DNA of 45,381 nucleotides from Hymenobacter sp. (GCA_028288445.1 JAQBNT010000008.1:1-45381); one strand, 5' to 3'; counted from the first letter of the stretch, positions 27,066 through 36,824 are shown. Notes: generated by a model not told the origin, from the letters alone. Program-made: numbers and translations.

Positions 27066-27626
27066 ATGAACACTATTCCCGCCCCCCGTCCGCTGCCCAA
27101 CTCTTATTGGGCCACCCCGTTATTGCTGGCCTCCGAGTACCCCGGGGCCAAGCTGGAAGCCGATGCCGCGCACCGCCTCGATCTGTTGCTGGCCGCCGGC
27201 ATCCGCGACTTCTACGACCTCACCGAGGCCACCGAGCCACTCGAGCCCTACGAGGACCTGCTGCGTGCCCGGGCCGCCCACCTGGGCCTGGCGGCCGAAA
27301 GCGTACGTTTCCGCCGTTTCCCCATCCGCGACCTGAGCGTGCCCTCGCCCAAGCGCCTGGCCGAAGTGCTGGCGGCCATCGAAGACAGTGCCGCCGCCGG
27401 CCGCCGGGCCGTGGTGCACTGCTGGGGTGGCGTGGGCCGCACGGGCACCGTGGTGGGCTGCCATCTGCGCCAGCACTTCGGCCTGAGCGGCGACGAAGCC
27501 CTGGCCCGCATTGCCGAGGAGTGGAAGGGGGTGGAGAAAAACCACCGCATGCCCCGCTCCCCCGAAACCGCCGAGCAGGCCGCCTTCGTGCGCGCCTTTG
27601 AGCCCGTGCCGGCTACTGCTGAATAA
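27066..27626 (+). CDS. Dual-specificity/tyrosine phosphatase family protein
   Basis: A 186-residue protein from ATG 27066 (MNTIPAPRPL). The P-loop HCWGGVGRTG provides nucleophile Cys119 and Arg125, and Asp89 (RFPIRDLSVPSP) is the probable general acid. A short cytoplasmic protein of this fold can act on phosphoproteins, but RNA 5'-triphosphatases share the same Cys-X5-Arg loop. Being last in a row with two nucleotidyltransferases and an ADP-ribosylglycohydrolase, it may process RNA 5' ends or 2'-phosphates; this is inference. An upstream in-frame start would overlap the previous gene and lacks the fold. A weak hairpin follows before the convergent lipoprotein gene. Confidence 0.85.
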   Translation: MNTIPAPRPLPNSYWATPLLLASEYPGAKLEADAAHRLDLLLAAGIRDFYDLTEATEPLEPYEDLLRARAAHLGLAAESVRFRRFPIRDLSVPSPKRLAEVLAAIEDSAAAGRRAVVHCWGGVGRTGTVVGCHLRQHFGLSGDEALARIAEEWKGVEKNHRMPRSPETAEQAAFVRAFEPVPATAE

Positions 27627-27655
27627 GTAAGCGGCCAGGGAGATAGTGTTATTCC

Positions 27656-27671
27656 TCCTTCGTCGGAAGGA
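27656..27671. terminator. Weak hairpin between convergent genes
   Basis: TCCTTC pairs with GAAGGA around GTCG, midway between the phosphatase stop and the lipoprotein stop. There is no long T-run on either side, so this is a weak call. Confidence 0.3.
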
Positions 27672-27684
27672 CACGTTTTAGCGC

Positions 27685-28167
27685 TTAGTTCACGGGCGTG
27701 GTCGCAGCCGGCGTCAGCTTCACGCCGGTGTACAGGTTCGGGTTGCCCACCGAGGCAATGGGCTCGATGCTCAGGCGCTTGTCGTACTTGCTCACGTTGG
27801 CCAGTTTGAGCAGCGTGGTGTAGTCGGAAGTCAGCCCGCTTTTGGTTTTGATGAAATAGCTGTTGACGTGCAGCGTGGCGGGGTCGTAGCTCACTTCCAG
27901 TGCAGTGGTATCGCGCCAGTAGGTGTACAGGGCCTCGGTGGTGCCTGCCGATGATTCGCGCGGGGTACGGTCGTGGTCGGGGCGGATAGATTGGCTAATC
28001 AGAGGTTTGGCAATCTGGTCGGCATTCATGCCCAGCAGGGCGGGTACGTCGAAGGCCCGCTGCACGGTGGGCACGGTAGAAACGGTTGGGGTTTCAACCA
28101 CGGGACGGTCGGTGCTGGCGCAGCTCAGCAGCAGGGCCAGCGGCAGCAGGGGGGCATAGCGCTTCAT
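27685..28167 (-). CDS. Lipoprotein, unknown function
   Basis: A 160-residue protein from ATG 28167 (MKRYAPLLPL). A TTG two codons earlier could serve but adds nothing. The lipobox LLLSC puts the lipidated Cys at residue 16. A Thr/Pro/Val-rich spacer leads to a soluble domain of mixed helix and strand (ALLGMNADQIAKPL, TEALYTYWRDTTALEVSYDP). Two-strand repeats of this kind occur in small BamE-like outer membrane lipoproteins, but the match is only suggestive. It is probably anchored in a membrane facing the periplasm. It is the end of the forward repair group by direction and composition, and stands alone. Confidence 0.75.
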   Translation of the reverse strand: MKRYAPLLPLALLLSCASTDRPVVETPTVSTVPTVQRAFDVPALLGMNADQIAKPLISQSIRPDHDRTPRESSAGTTEALYTYWRDTTALEVSYDPATLHVNSYFIKTKSGLTSDYTTLLKLANVSKYDKRLSIEPIASVGNPNLYTGVKLTPAATTPVN

Positions 28168-28359
28168 AGACAAATGGTAAAGTGAACAGGACTGCTACGT
28201 AAGCGGCTCCTTCTTGGCTGAATCCGGCCGGGACGTTTTCTGCTTAGTGGCCTGATTTGCTCCGCGTCATCCTGCCCGGGTCTGTTCTGAAGACCCTTTC
28301 CCAGAGTAACCCTGAGCCGAGATTCCACTCTTTTGCGATATATGGTTTCGGTTTGTGAT

Positions 28360-28428
28360 AAGAAAAATATAATTAATATATTATTTATTATATTTATAAT
28401 ATTCTGTTCACTGATAACCCCTGCGGCC
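28360..28428 (+). promoter_or_regulatory. AT-rich tract before a small gene
   Basis: About 50 bp of almost pure A/T (around 28360-28405) lies within GC-rich DNA, directly upstream of ATG 28429. It is typical of a promoter or UP-like region, but I cannot assign exact boxes. The rest of the spacer from 28168 holds no gene. Confidence 0.4.
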
Positions 28429-28659
28429 ATGAAGCCCCATCCCACAATCGAAGAAAAAGCTGTTTCCCAGGACCGTTGGAACGAGGCCGTCGAGGCGCAT
28501 ACCCAGCGGCTGGGCACGGCCCCGGACTATTCTCAGTACCCGCCGGTAGTCATTTTTCGGGCCGTCGACCAGGATTATGAGCTCCACCTAATTCAAACCA
28601 ATGCCCTCCGCGACAGCGGCGAGGTGGTTGCGGGCGTGATTCACAACCCGAATATCTGA
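28429..28659 (+). CDS. Small hypothetical protein, 76 residues
   Basis: From ATG 28429 (MKPHPTIEEK); codons upstream run through the AT-rich tract and are unlikely to be translated. It is a small soluble alpha/beta protein without signal peptide: a helix with Trp and His (QDRWNEAVEAHTQRLG) is followed by a strand pair (PVVIFRAVDQDYELHLIQTN). I do not recognise it. It is 69 bp upstream of the histidine kinase gene on the same strand, and might be co-expressed with it. GC-rich third positions support real coding. Confidence 0.6.
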   Translation: MKPHPTIEEKAVSQDRWNEAVEAHTQRLGTAPDYSQYPPVVIFRAVDQDYELHLIQTNALRDSGEVVAGVIHNPNI

Positions 28660-28728
28660 GTGGTTGCCTGGCCGGCCGCCCTGCGTGCGGTTGCACCAGG
28701 CATACCCTGATTTTTTGCGCTCATCGGC

Positions 28729-30918
28729 ATGAAGCTCTTCGCGATTCTGCTATGTATGGGCCTGACGGTTTGCTATCTACCGGTGGCTGGGCAGGTGCCC
28801 CGTTTCCCAAATCCGCGTCCGGCGCTGCCCCGGCCGGTCCGGCCCGATACGGCCCACGTGCGCCAGCTGCTGCGAGCTGCCCAGCAATGGAGCACCGCCG
28901 ACATCCCGCGTGCCATCCGGCTGAGCCAGCAGGCGTTGGGGCTGGCCCGGCAGCTCCGCGATTCGGCGGGCGAGGGCCAGGCGCTGCTGCGCCTGAGCAC
29001 TTTGCACCGTCGCCACAACGATTTTGCGCTGGCCCGCCGCCTGGCCCGGCAGGCGCAGGCACTATTTGTGCGCGTGCACGACCAGCAGGGACAGGGCCGC
29101 GCCTGGCTTCAATTGAGCTTGATTGACATGCTCCAGGGTAACCCCGTGCCGGCCCTGGCCTCGGCCCTCAAAGGCCTGCGCTTGGCCGAGCAGGCCGGCG
29201 ACTTGCAGACAAAAATCCGCCTGCAAGCCACGCTGGGCGACATCTATTACAAAATGGGCAGCTATGACGAAGCGCTACCCGTGCTGCAAATAGCCCTGGC
29301 CGGCGGCCGGCGCACCCACGACCAGCAAGTAACCCTGCTGGCGCTGAACGGCCTGGGAAACTCGTTCCAGATGCTGAAAAAATGGACCCAGGCCATATCC
29401 TACTACCAACAGGCGCTGGCGCTGAGCCAACAGCTCGGCGATGCCATCGGCGAAACCGGCAGCGAAACCAGTCTGGCCGAAGTGTATGGCCTGCAGGGCA
29501 ACCAGGCGGCGGCCCTGGCCCACGGCTTGCGCGCCCAGCAGCTGGTGCGCGCCACCCACGACGACTACAACCTGCCCGCCGTGGAGCTGATGCTGGCCCG
29601 GGCCTACCTGCTGGCCAATCAGACCGATAGTGCCGTGGCCCTGGCCCGGCACGGCCTGCTGCTCAGCCAGCAGGCGCGCAGCAATGAGAATATCCGCAAC
29701 GCCAGCGACATCCTGGCCCAGGCCTACGCCCAACGCCACGATTTTGCGCAGGCCTATTATTTCCGCAACCTGCACCTGGCGTACAACGACACGCTTTCGG
29801 GCGAGGACACGCGCCGCCGCACCAGCCGCCTGCGCTACGACTACGAGCTGACCAGCAAGCAGGCCCAGATTGACCTGCTCACCAAAACCCGGCAGCTCCA
29901 GGCCCAGAAGGCGGCCCGGCAGCGCATGCAGCTCAATGGGCTGCTGGCCGGCTTGGCCAGCGTACTGCTGATAGCAGGGCTGCTGTGGCGCAACATCTAC
30001 CTCAAGCAGCGCGTCAACCGCCATCTGAATGAGAGGAATACCCAGATTGCCGCCCACCGCGACGAGCTGAACCGCACCCTGACCGAGCTGCAGGCCACCC
30101 AGGCCCAGCTGGTGCAGCGCGAGAAAATGGCCTCGCTGGGCGAAATGACGGCCGGCGTGGCCCACGAGATTCAAAACCCGCTGAATTTCGTGACCAATTT
30201 CTCGGACCTGAACGTGGAGCTGCTGGCCGAGCTGCAGGAGGAGCTGGCCGACGAACACCTGTCGACCAGCGCCCGGGAAAATGTCCAGCAGCTGCTGGAG
30301 GATCTGACGCTGAACCAAGTCAAGATTCAGGAGCATGGAGCCCGGGCCGACCGCATCGTGAAGCGCATGCTGGAGCACTCGCACCCGAGCAGCGGTGCCC
30401 GTCAGGCCACCGACCTCAACGCCTTAGCCGGGGACAGCCTGCGCCTGGCCTACCACGGCTGGTGCGCCCGCAACAAGGATTTCAGCGCCACGCTCACCAC
30501 CGATTTGGACCCGCTGCTCCGGCCCGTGCCGGCCGTGGCCCAGGACCTGAGCCGCGTACTCATGAATCTGCTCACCAACGCTTTCTATGCCGTGACCGAA
30601 AAAAGCAAGCACGCCGACTCCACCTACCGCCCCGAGGTGCAGGTACAAACCCGCCAAACCGACCACGCGGTCGAAATCCGGGTGCGCGACAACGGGGCCG
30701 GCATCCCGCTGGCGATGCGCGAGAAAATCTTCCAGCCCTTTTTCACCACCAAGCCCACCGGCGAAGGCACCGGCCTGGGCCTTTCGCTGAGCTACGACGT
30801 CATCACGAAGGGCCACGGTGGGGCACTAAGCGTGGAAAGTCAGGAAGGGGAGTATTGCCAATTCACTATCAGCCTGCCAGTTGCTGTAGAAAGTGTGCTG
30901 GAAAAGGTAGTTGCCTGA
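28729..30918 (+). CDS. TPR-containing sensor histidine kinase, orphan
   Basis: A 729-residue protein from ATG 28729. A signal peptide (residues 1 to about 21) exports an N-terminal sensor of TPR-like helical repeats to about residue 370 (for example [20 protein letters not shown]). A membrane helix follows at about 405-421, then a coiled coil. The kinase has the phosphoacceptor His479 in [12 protein letters not shown]. The ATPase domain has [18 protein letters not shown] and a [13 protein letters not shown]-box. Family role: autophosphorylates and passes phosphate to a response regulator. No regulator gene is adjacent, so its partner must be elsewhere. The N-terminal repeats suggest it senses a protein or peptide in the periplasm. 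Confidence 0.92.
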   Translation: MKLFAILLCMGLTVCYLPVAGQVPRFPNPRPALPRPVRPDTAHVRQLLRAAQQWSTADIPRAIRLSQQALGLARQLRDSAGEGQALLRLSTLHRRHNDFALARRLARQAQALFVRVHDQQGQGRAWLQLSLIDMLQGNPVPALASALKGLRLAEQAGDLQTKIRLQATLGDIYYKMGSYDEALPVLQIALAGGRRTHDQQVTLLALNGLGNSFQMLKKWTQAISYYQQALALSQQLGDAIGETGSETSLAEVYGLQGNQAAALAHGLRAQQLVRATHDDYNLPAVELMLARAYLLANQTDSAVALARHGLLLSQQARSNENIRNASDILAQAYAQRHDFAQAYYFRNLHLAYNDTLSGEDTRRRTSRLRYDYELTSKQAQIDLLTKTRQLQAQKAARQRMQLNGLLAGLASVLLIAGLLWRNIYLKQRVNRHLNERNTQIAAHRDELNRTLTELQATQAQLVQREKMASLGEMTAGVAHEIQNPLNFVTNFSDLNVELLAELQEELADEHLSTSARENVQQLLEDLTLNQVKIQEHGARADRIVKRMLEHSHPSSGARQATDLNALAGDSLRLAYHGWCARNKDFSATLTTDLDPLLRPVPAVAQDLSRVLMNLLTNAFYAVTEKSKHADSTYRPEVQVQTRQTDHAVEIRVRDNGAGIPLAMREKIFQPFFTTKPTGEGTGLGLSLSYDVITKGHGGALSVESQEGEYCQFTISLPVAVESVLEKVVA

Positions 30919-31102
30919 TTTTATATATTGTTTTTTGAATATATTTATAGGATTGCTTGTTATAACCTGAACATTAGCCAACTGCTTGGTGCATATGAAA
31001 TAACTGCCGCTGGGGAAGTGCCGCCTGCTTCGCGAATCAGGAAGTGGCAAGGTATGACTCCGAAGACTAGGTATGGTGCAAGCTTAAGTTTTGACCATTA
31101 CG

Positions 31103-32083
31103 ATGTTGCTCGAACAATTACCGCCTTCTCGTTTCCGAAACCGGAAACTTGCCCGCCAGCCGGCCCCCCAGCCTCCGAAAGTGATGGTGCCGGCGGATGC
31201 GGGCGTAGTCCAGTTCTTTGCGCAGCACCAGGTGGGGGCGGTGCTCATGCAGGGCGTGCTGCTGGCGGGCGGGGTTTTTTCGGCCGCCCTGGGGCTGAAA
31301 GGATTTCTGCTCCCGAACGGCTTTATCGACGGCGGGGTAACGGGTATCTCGCTGCTGGTGAGCCAGCTGACCGGTATTTCGCTGTCGGCGTTGATTGTGC
31401 TGATTAACATCCCTTTCATTGTGCTGGGGTATTATCAGGTGGGGCAGAAGTTCGCCCTCAAAACCCTGCTCACCATTCTGGCGCTGGCGGGGGCGCTGCT
31501 GGTGGTGTCGTTTCCGCCCCTCACGCAGGATAAGCTGCTGATTGCTGTATTCGGTGGCTTCTTTCTGGGGGCCGGCGTGGGGCTGGCCATGCGCGGCGGC
31601 GGCGTGTTGGATGGTACCGAAATCCTGGCCCTCTACCTCACACGCCGGCTACCGGCGTCAATTGGGGATATTGTGTTGATTATCAATGTGATTATCTTCT
31701 CGGTGGCTGCCTGGCTGCTGTCGATAGAAACGGCGCTGTATTCCATTCTGGCGTATCTGGCGGCGGCCCGCACCGTAGATTTTGTGCTGGTGGGCATCGA
31801 GGAATACACCGGCCTGACCATCATCTCGTTCCACAGCACCGAAATCCGGCGCATGATAACCGATAAGCTCCACCGTGGTGCCACTGTGTACGAATGTACC
31901 CAAGGATTTGGCACCCACGGGCACCAGCATTTGAAAGTGGAAGCCATTTTCACGGTCGTGACCCGCCTGGAGGTGGTCAGCCTGACGGATGAGATTCATA
32001 AAATCGACCCGAATGCCTTCATTGTTTCGCAGAGCGTGAGCGACATGAAGGGCGGCCTGATAAAAAAACGGGCCTTGCGCTAA
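31103..32083 (+). CDS. YitT-type membrane protein (DUF161 plus DUF2179)
   Basis: A 326-residue protein from ATG 31103 (MLLEQLPPSR). A TTG four codons upstream is a possible alternative. A short cytoplasmic lead is followed by about five membrane helices, with the family segment GLKGFLLPNGFIDGGVTGIS around residues 68-87. The C-terminal 90 residues form the soluble DUF2179 domain (TDKLHRGATVYECTQGFG). Family members are widespread inner membrane proteins of unclear, possibly transport, function. It lies 63 bp upstream of the large fusion protein gene on the same strand. Confidence 0.88.
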   Translation: MLLEQLPPSRFRNRKLARQPAPQPPKVMVPADAGVVQFFAQHQVGAVLMQGVLLAGGVFSAALGLKGFLLPNGFIDGGVTGISLLVSQLTGISLSALIVLINIPFIVLGYYQVGQKFALKTLLTILALAGALLVVSFPPLTQDKLLIAVFGGFFLGAGVGLAMRGGGVLDGTEILALYLTRRLPASIGDIVLIINVIIFSVAAWLLSIETALYSILAYLAAARTVDFVLVGIEEYTGLTIISFHSTEIRRMITDKLHRGATVYECTQGFGTHGHQHLKVEAIFTVVTRLEVVSLTDEIHKIDPNAFIVSQSVSDMKGGLIKKRALR

Positions 32084-32134
32084 CCGTTACGGGAGAGGTG
32101 GCACCTGAGTGCCGCCGGGCGGCTGGGCCAATTC

Positions 32135-32140
32135 AGGAGG
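32135..32140 (+). promoter_or_regulatory. Shine-Dalgarno sequence AGGAGG
   Basis: AGGAGG lies 6 nt before ATG 32147. Genes in this phylum usually lack it, so this consensus site stands out and supports the start of the large fusion gene. Confidence 0.6.
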
Positions 32141-32146
32141 AATATT

Positions 32147-35100
32147 ATGGAAAGGTGGTACCGGTTTTTGGGAGTTCGGCCGCACGAAACCACGTCGGTG
32201 TGGCTGCTCTTTGCCCACAATTCCCTGCTCAGCTTTGGCACCGTGCTGGTGTATCTGGCGGCCACCGCGCTGCTGCTGGCCCGGCACCCGGCATCCAGTC
32301 TGCCCGTGGCCTACTGCGTCGGGGCAGTTGCTATGGGGTTGACAGGCAGCCTGTATGCTTACCTGGAGCGGCGCTGGCTGGGGCCGAGCCTGGCCGTGCG
32401 GGCGTTGCTGGCGGTGGTAGTTATTGCCGTGGTACTGGCGTTGGTCTGGCAGCCCACGCCGTCGGTAGCCACGGCCGTGGGCATCATGACGGGGTACCGC
32501 CTGCTGTACCTGCTCACCAACCTGGAGGCCTGGAGCATGTCGGCCACCCTGTTCGACGCGCGCCAGGGGCGGCGGCTGTTCGGGGTGGTGAGTTCCGGCG
32601 AGCTGCCGGCCAAAGCCGTGGGAGCGGCGCTGGCCATTTTCGTGCCCGCGGCCCATGCCATTTCGATGCTGTTAATCATGGCTTTGAGCGCGTACGTGCT
32701 GGCGGCGCTGGTGCAGCAGGCGGCTTTTCGACGAAGAACCGGCTTGCCCCATTTGGGCTCCTCGCCACCGGCCGGGCGCACCCTGCCACTCATCCGGCAG
32801 CTGCTGGGGCCGGGCGCGTTGGTGCGGGTCATGGGCCTGAGCGTGATGGCGGTGGCCGCCATAGCGGTGGGGGTGGAGTATGTGTTTTTGCTCAGTGTTC
32901 GCAATTTTCTGCCCGGCCCGGTCGATGTGATGCAGTACCTGGGCGCGGTGCTGGCGCTGGCCTACCTGCTGGCGTCGGCGGGCCGGCTGCTGTTTGCGCG
33001 GCGCGGCCTGGCCTGGGTGGGCGTGCGCCGGACGTTGCTGCTGCTGCCGCTTATTGTGCTGGGTAGCGTGCTGGTGTTCTGGGTATTGCGGGCGCTGCCA
33101 GTGGGGGCTTGGGGCCAGCTGGTTTATTTTAGCGGGCTTTATCTGGGGTTGGAAATATGCCGCCGGGCGTTGTTCGAACCGGTTTTCCTGGTGCTGTTCC
33201 ACCGCTTGCCGCCGCCCGAGCACCTGGCGGGGCGCAGTGTAGTGAAGGGGATTTATGAGCCGGCAGGCGTGGGGCTGGGCGGCCTGCTGCTGTTGGCGGC
33301 CCAGCCGTTTCCGGCGAGCTCCTGGCTGCCCTTTGTGTGGATGGCCGCACTGGTACTCGGGGTGGCATATCTGCTGCGGTACATGCTCTGGCACTACCTG
33401 GAAGCCCTGAAACTGAGCCTGCACCTGCACGGCATAGCCGGTAGTGAAGCGGTTGGGGTGGGCCCGGAGCAGCCGGGCAGGGGTTCGGCAGAAGCCGAAT
33501 CCAGCGTGGAAATGGTGTTGCAGGCCATCGAGCACTTGCACAAAATAGAAGCCGCCGCCCTGCTCGAACAGGCCGAGCACTTGCTCACGCATCCCAGCAA
33601 CCGCATTCGCCACCGGGCGCTGCGGCTGCTGGGAGCCCGGGTGGCGCTGCCCCGGCTGCGGCAGCTGGCCCTGGAAGACCCCGACCCCGCGCTGCGCGAA
33701 ATGGCCAGCTGCCTGGCCGGCCCCCACCCGTCGGCCGACGACCTGCTGCTGCACTCCGATTGGGCCGTGCGTCAGGGCGCTATCCGGGGCCGGCTGGGCG
33801 CGCACCCCACCGATGCCGCGGCGCTGACTAGCCTGGCCGCCGTGGCCGCCTCGGCCGAAACCAGTGCCCGCCATGCGGCGTTGGGGCTCATCGGCCTGCT
33901 CACGCCCGACCAGCAGCAGCAGACCATTACCACCTGCCTGCACAGCGCCGAGCCAAGCCTGGTGCAGGCCGCCGTGCGGGCCGTGGCCGAAGTGCCAGGA
34001 CCCGATATGATAAGCCTGATGATGAGCTTTCTGTGCATGAAGAAGGTGCAGAAGCCCGCGCTGGCCGGCCTGATACGCATCGGGGCACCCGTGCTGCCGC
34101 TCCTCAAACCTGCTTTGGCCCAGGAAACCGACCAGCGCCGCGCCCAGGCGCTGGCCCAGGTGTGTGCGCGCATGGCCACGCCCGCCGCCCGGCAAGTGCT
34201 GCTGGAAATTGCCAGCGGTGCCAACCTGCAGGCGCGGGCAGCCGCGCTGCGGGCGCTCGACAGCTTTGCCACCATGCACGGGGATGCCCCGCTCTTTCAG
34301 CAGCTGATAGAGGAGGAAATGCGCTTGGCGCAGCACTTTCTGCACGGCATGCACGCCGCCAACGGCGAGCTGCGGGCTGCCCTGCGCCAGGAGCTGCGCC
34401 GCTGCACCCAGCGCCTGTTTGGCCTGCTGATGCAGGTGTATGAGCGGCCGCCGCTGCAGGAAGCGCAGCACAGCGCTATTCATGCTACCGGCGAAACCCA
34501 GGCCAGCGCCCTCGAAATCCTGGAAAATATTATTCCGCTCCCGCTTTTTGCCGGCCTGCAGGCCATGCTGGAAACGGGCCGCCTAAGCCAGCGCGCCGAG
34601 GTGATGGATGCCCTGCTCGGCCCCGTCACCACCGCCGAAACCGTGCAAACTACCATTGTACGCCGGGGCGCGGAGGCCTTCACGGCCTGGACGATTAGCG
34701 TGGCCCTGCGGCAGTGGCACCCCCAGCCCGCCAACGTGTCCTATCTGGTGCCTAACTTGCAATCCACCAGCCTCCTGGTCCAGGAAAGTGCCCTGGCCGT
34801 GCTCCAGCAATTGCCCGTGCTGCGCCCCGCCGCCTACGACCAACTCCTCCTCACGCATCCTGCCGTCGCCTTCCTCGCCATGAATCCACCGACCACTACC
34901 CCCCGCACCTCGGCCCGCGACCGGGTCCTCATCCTCAAAGGCACCTCCCTGTTTGCCAACACGCCCGAAAACATCCTCGGCAACATCGAGCCCATCATGC
35001 GGGAAGTGACGTTTGAGGCGGGGCAGGAAATCTTCAGCAAAGGCAGTTTGGGAACCTCGCTATTCATCGTGAGTGAAGGCGAAGTGGGTATTTTCGACGG

Positions 35101-35347
35101 CCCGCGCCAACTGACGACCTTCCGCAGCGGCGACTTTTTTGGCGAGCTGGCCTTGCTCGATGCCGAAGCCCGCTCGGCCTCAGCCGTGGCGCTGGGGCCG
35201 GCCACCGCGTTTCGCATCGACCAGGAAGATTTCTACGACGTGATGGAAGACTGTCCCGAAGTCACCCGCAACATCCTGAAAGTGCTCTGCCAGCGCCTGC
35301 GCCGCCAGAACGAGCGGATGCAGCCCCCACAGCCGGTAGCCGGGTAA
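32147..35347 (+). CDS. Large fusion: MFS/NTT-like membrane domain, HEAT-like repeats, cyclic-nucleotide-binding domain
   Basis: A 1066-residue protein from ATG 32147 (MERWYRFLGV), with an AGGAGG site upstream. Residues about 15-430 contain 10-12 membrane helices of MFS or ATP/ADP-exchanger type (TGYRLLYLLTNLEAWS). Residues about 450-910 are helical HEAT-like repeats (HRALRLLGARVALPRLRQL, LVQAAVRAVAEVPG). Residues about 930-1050 are a cNMP-binding domain with a phosphate-binding cassette FGELALLDAEARSASA (Glu1000). The likely role is a transporter or membrane scaffold gated or regulated by a cyclic nucleotide, which is inference. Similar multi-domain proteins occur in Bacteroidota, but none is characterised that I know of. 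It follows the YitT-type gene. Confidence 0.85.
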   Translation: MERWYRFLGVRPHETTSVWLLFAHNSLLSFGTVLVYLAATALLLARHPASSLPVAYCVGAVAMGLTGSLYAYLERRWLGPSLAVRALLAVVVIAVVLALVWQPTPSVATAVGIMTGYRLLYLLTNLEAWSMSATLFDARQGRRLFGVVSSGELPAKAVGAALAIFVPAAHAISMLLIMALSAYVLAALVQQAAFRRRTGLPHLGSSPPAGRTLPLIRQLLGPGALVRVMGLSVMAVAAIAVGVEYVFLLSVRNFLPGPVDVMQYLGAVLALAYLLASAGRLLFARRGLAWVGVRRTLLLLPLIVLGSVLVFWVLRALPVGAWGQLVYFSGLYLGLEICRRALFEPVFLVLFHRLPPPEHLAGRSVVKGIYEPAGVGLGGLLLLAAQPFPASSWLPFVWMAALVLGVAYLLRYMLWHYLEALKLSLHLHGIAGSEAVGVGPEQPGRGSAEAESSVEMVLQAIEHLHKIEAAALLEQAEHLLTHPSNRIRHRALRLLGARVALPRLRQLALEDPDPALREMASCLAGPHPSADDLLLHSDWAVRQGAIRGRLGAHPTDAAALTSLAAVAASAETSARHAALGLIGLLTPDQQQQTITTCLHSAEPSLVQAAVRAVAEVPGPDMISLMMSFLCMKKVQKPALAGLIRIGAPVLPLLKPALAQETDQRRAQALAQVCARMATPAARQVLLEIASGANLQARAAALRALDSFATMHGDAPLFQQLIEEEMRLAQHFLHGMHAANGELRAALRQELRRCTQRLFGLLMQVYERPPLQEAQHSAIHATGETQASALEILENIIPLPLFAGLQAMLETGRLSQRAEVMDALLGPVTTAETVQTTIVRRGAEAFTAWTISVALRQWHPQPANVSYLVPNLQSTSLLVQESALAVLQQLPVLRPAAYDQLLLTHPAVAFLAMNPPTTTPRTSARDRVLILKGTSLFANTPENILGNIEPIMREVTFEAGQEIFSKGSLGTSLFIVSEGEVGIFDGPRQLTTFRSGDFFGELALLDAEARSASAVALGPATAFRIDQEDFYDVMEDCPEVTRNILKVLCQRLRRQNERMQPPQPVAG

Positions 35348-35398
35348 ATCCTCGCTGCGCGGGTGCGCTTAATATTCCCCGGCGGGCTACCTTGCGGC

Positions 35399-36742
35399 AT
35401 GACCATCCTCATCATTGTGCTGGCCGTGCTGGCGCTTATCGTCCTCAGCAGCTGGGGTAAAGTCAATGCGTTTCTGGCGTTTCTGCTGGTCACCATTCCG
35501 GCGGGGCTTGCGCTTGGCCTGCCGCCCGCCCAGGTGCTGGCCGCCGTGCAAAAAGGCCTCGGCGACACCCTGGGTTCGGTGGCGCTGGTGGTGGTGCTGG
35601 GGGCCATGCTGGGCAAGCTGGTGGCCGAAAGCGGCGCGGCCCAGCGCATCGCCGCCGTGCTGATGCAGGCCTTCGGCCCGAAAAATATTCAGTGGACGAT
35701 GATGGTCACGGGCTTCATAATCGGCATTCCGCTATTCTACAACGTGGGCTTTCTTCTGGTTATCCCGCTGATATTCTCGGTGGTGTACCAGTACCGGCTG
35801 CCGGCCGTGTACGTGGGCCTACCCATGCTGGCCTCGCTCTCGGTGCTACACGGCTTCCTGCCGCCGCACCCGGCCCCCACGGCGCTAGTGGCGTTATTCC
35901 ACGCCAATGTAGGCCTCACGTTTGGATACGGGCTGCTGGTGGCGGTGCCGGCCGTGGTGGTAGCCGGGCCGCTGTATGCGCGCACGTTGCGGAACATCGT
36001 GTCGGTGCCGCTGGCGGGCTTTGTGAGCGAGGCACGACCGGAAAGCGCCTTGCCGGGCCGGGCCAATAGCTTCCTGTCGTCGCTGTTACCGGTGCTGGTG
36101 CTGGCGGCGGTGCTGTTCTTACAGGCAGTGCTGCCGCCCGGCGGCCCGCTTACCCCGGCCCTGGCGTTTCTGGCCGACCCGGGCGTAGTGATGCTGCTGT
36201 CGGTGGGCGTGGCCACGTTCAGCCTAGGCCGTAGCCAGGGCAAAACCACGGCCGCGGTTATGGAAACCTACGGCGAAGCCCTGCGCGACGTGGCGCTGCT
36301 GCTGCTCATCATCGGCGGGGCAGGGGCACTGAAGGAAGTACTGGTGGAAAGCGGTGCGGGTTTGGCCATTGCAGCCGGCCTGCACGGCACCGGCCTGCCG
36401 CCGCTGGTGCTGGGCTGGCTGCTGGCCGGCATCATCCGGGTGTGCCTGGGCTCGGCCACGGTGGCGGGCCTCACAGCGGCCGGCGTAATGCTGCCCACCA
36501 TGGCCCATTCCACGGTCAATCCTAATTTGATGGTGCTGGCTATTGGGGCGGGCAGCCTGCTTTTTTCGCACCTGAACGACAGCGGGTTCTGGCTGTTTAA
36601 GCAATATTTTAACCTCTCAATTCGGGACACGCTGCGCTCGTGGTCGGCCATGGAAACCATCGTCTCGGTGGTGGGCCTGCTGGGCGTGCTGGCGCTCGAT
36701 TGGGCGCTACCGCTGGTGGCTCCCGTTATGGCACGATTATAA
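35399..36742 (+). CDS. GntP-family gluconate/organic acid:H+ symporter
   Basis: A 447-residue integral membrane protein from ATG 35399 (MTILIIVLAV). Twelve to fourteen hydrophobic segments are visible, with the family regions GFIIGIPLFYNVGFLLVIPL and HGFLPPHPAPTA, and a late GAGSLLFSHLNDSGFWLFKQ. Family role: proton-coupled uptake of gluconate or related sugar acids across the inner membrane. It is 51 bp downstream of the large fusion gene. The next gene is an exported TIM-barrel sugar isomerase-like protein 82 bp further on, which suggests co-handling of sugars or sugar acids. Confidence 0.92.
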   Translation: MTILIIVLAVLALIVLSSWGKVNAFLAFLLVTIPAGLALGLPPAQVLAAVQKGLGDTLGSVALVVVLGAMLGKLVAESGAAQRIAAVLMQAFGPKNIQWTMMVTGFIIGIPLFYNVGFLLVIPLIFSVVYQYRLPAVYVGLPMLASLSVLHGFLPPHPAPTALVALFHANVGLTFGYGLLVAVPAVVVAGPLYARTLRNIVSVPLAGFVSEARPESALPGRANSFLSSLLPVLVLAAVLFLQAVLPPGGPLTPALAFLADPGVVMLLSVGVATFSLGRSQGKTTAAVMETYGEALRDVALLLLIIGGAGALKEVLVESGAGLAIAAGLHGTGLPPLVLGWLLAGIIRVCLGSATVAGLTAAGVMLPTMAHSTVNPNLMVLAIGAGSLLFSHLNDSGFWLFKQYFNLSIRDTLRSWSAMETIVSVVGLLGVLALDWALPLVAPVMARL

Positions 36743-36824
36743 GTAGCTAAATAGCTCGCAAGTAATTGTTAATCCCTATCTTGGCTTCACCTTAACTCAT
36801 CCTTCAACCCACCCACTTCGCCCC

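Noticed and set aside
32672..34483. A 603-codon reverse frame opposite the large fusion protein
   Set aside because: Gln/His/Gly-rich shadow of helical repeat codons; no signal, domain or start context.
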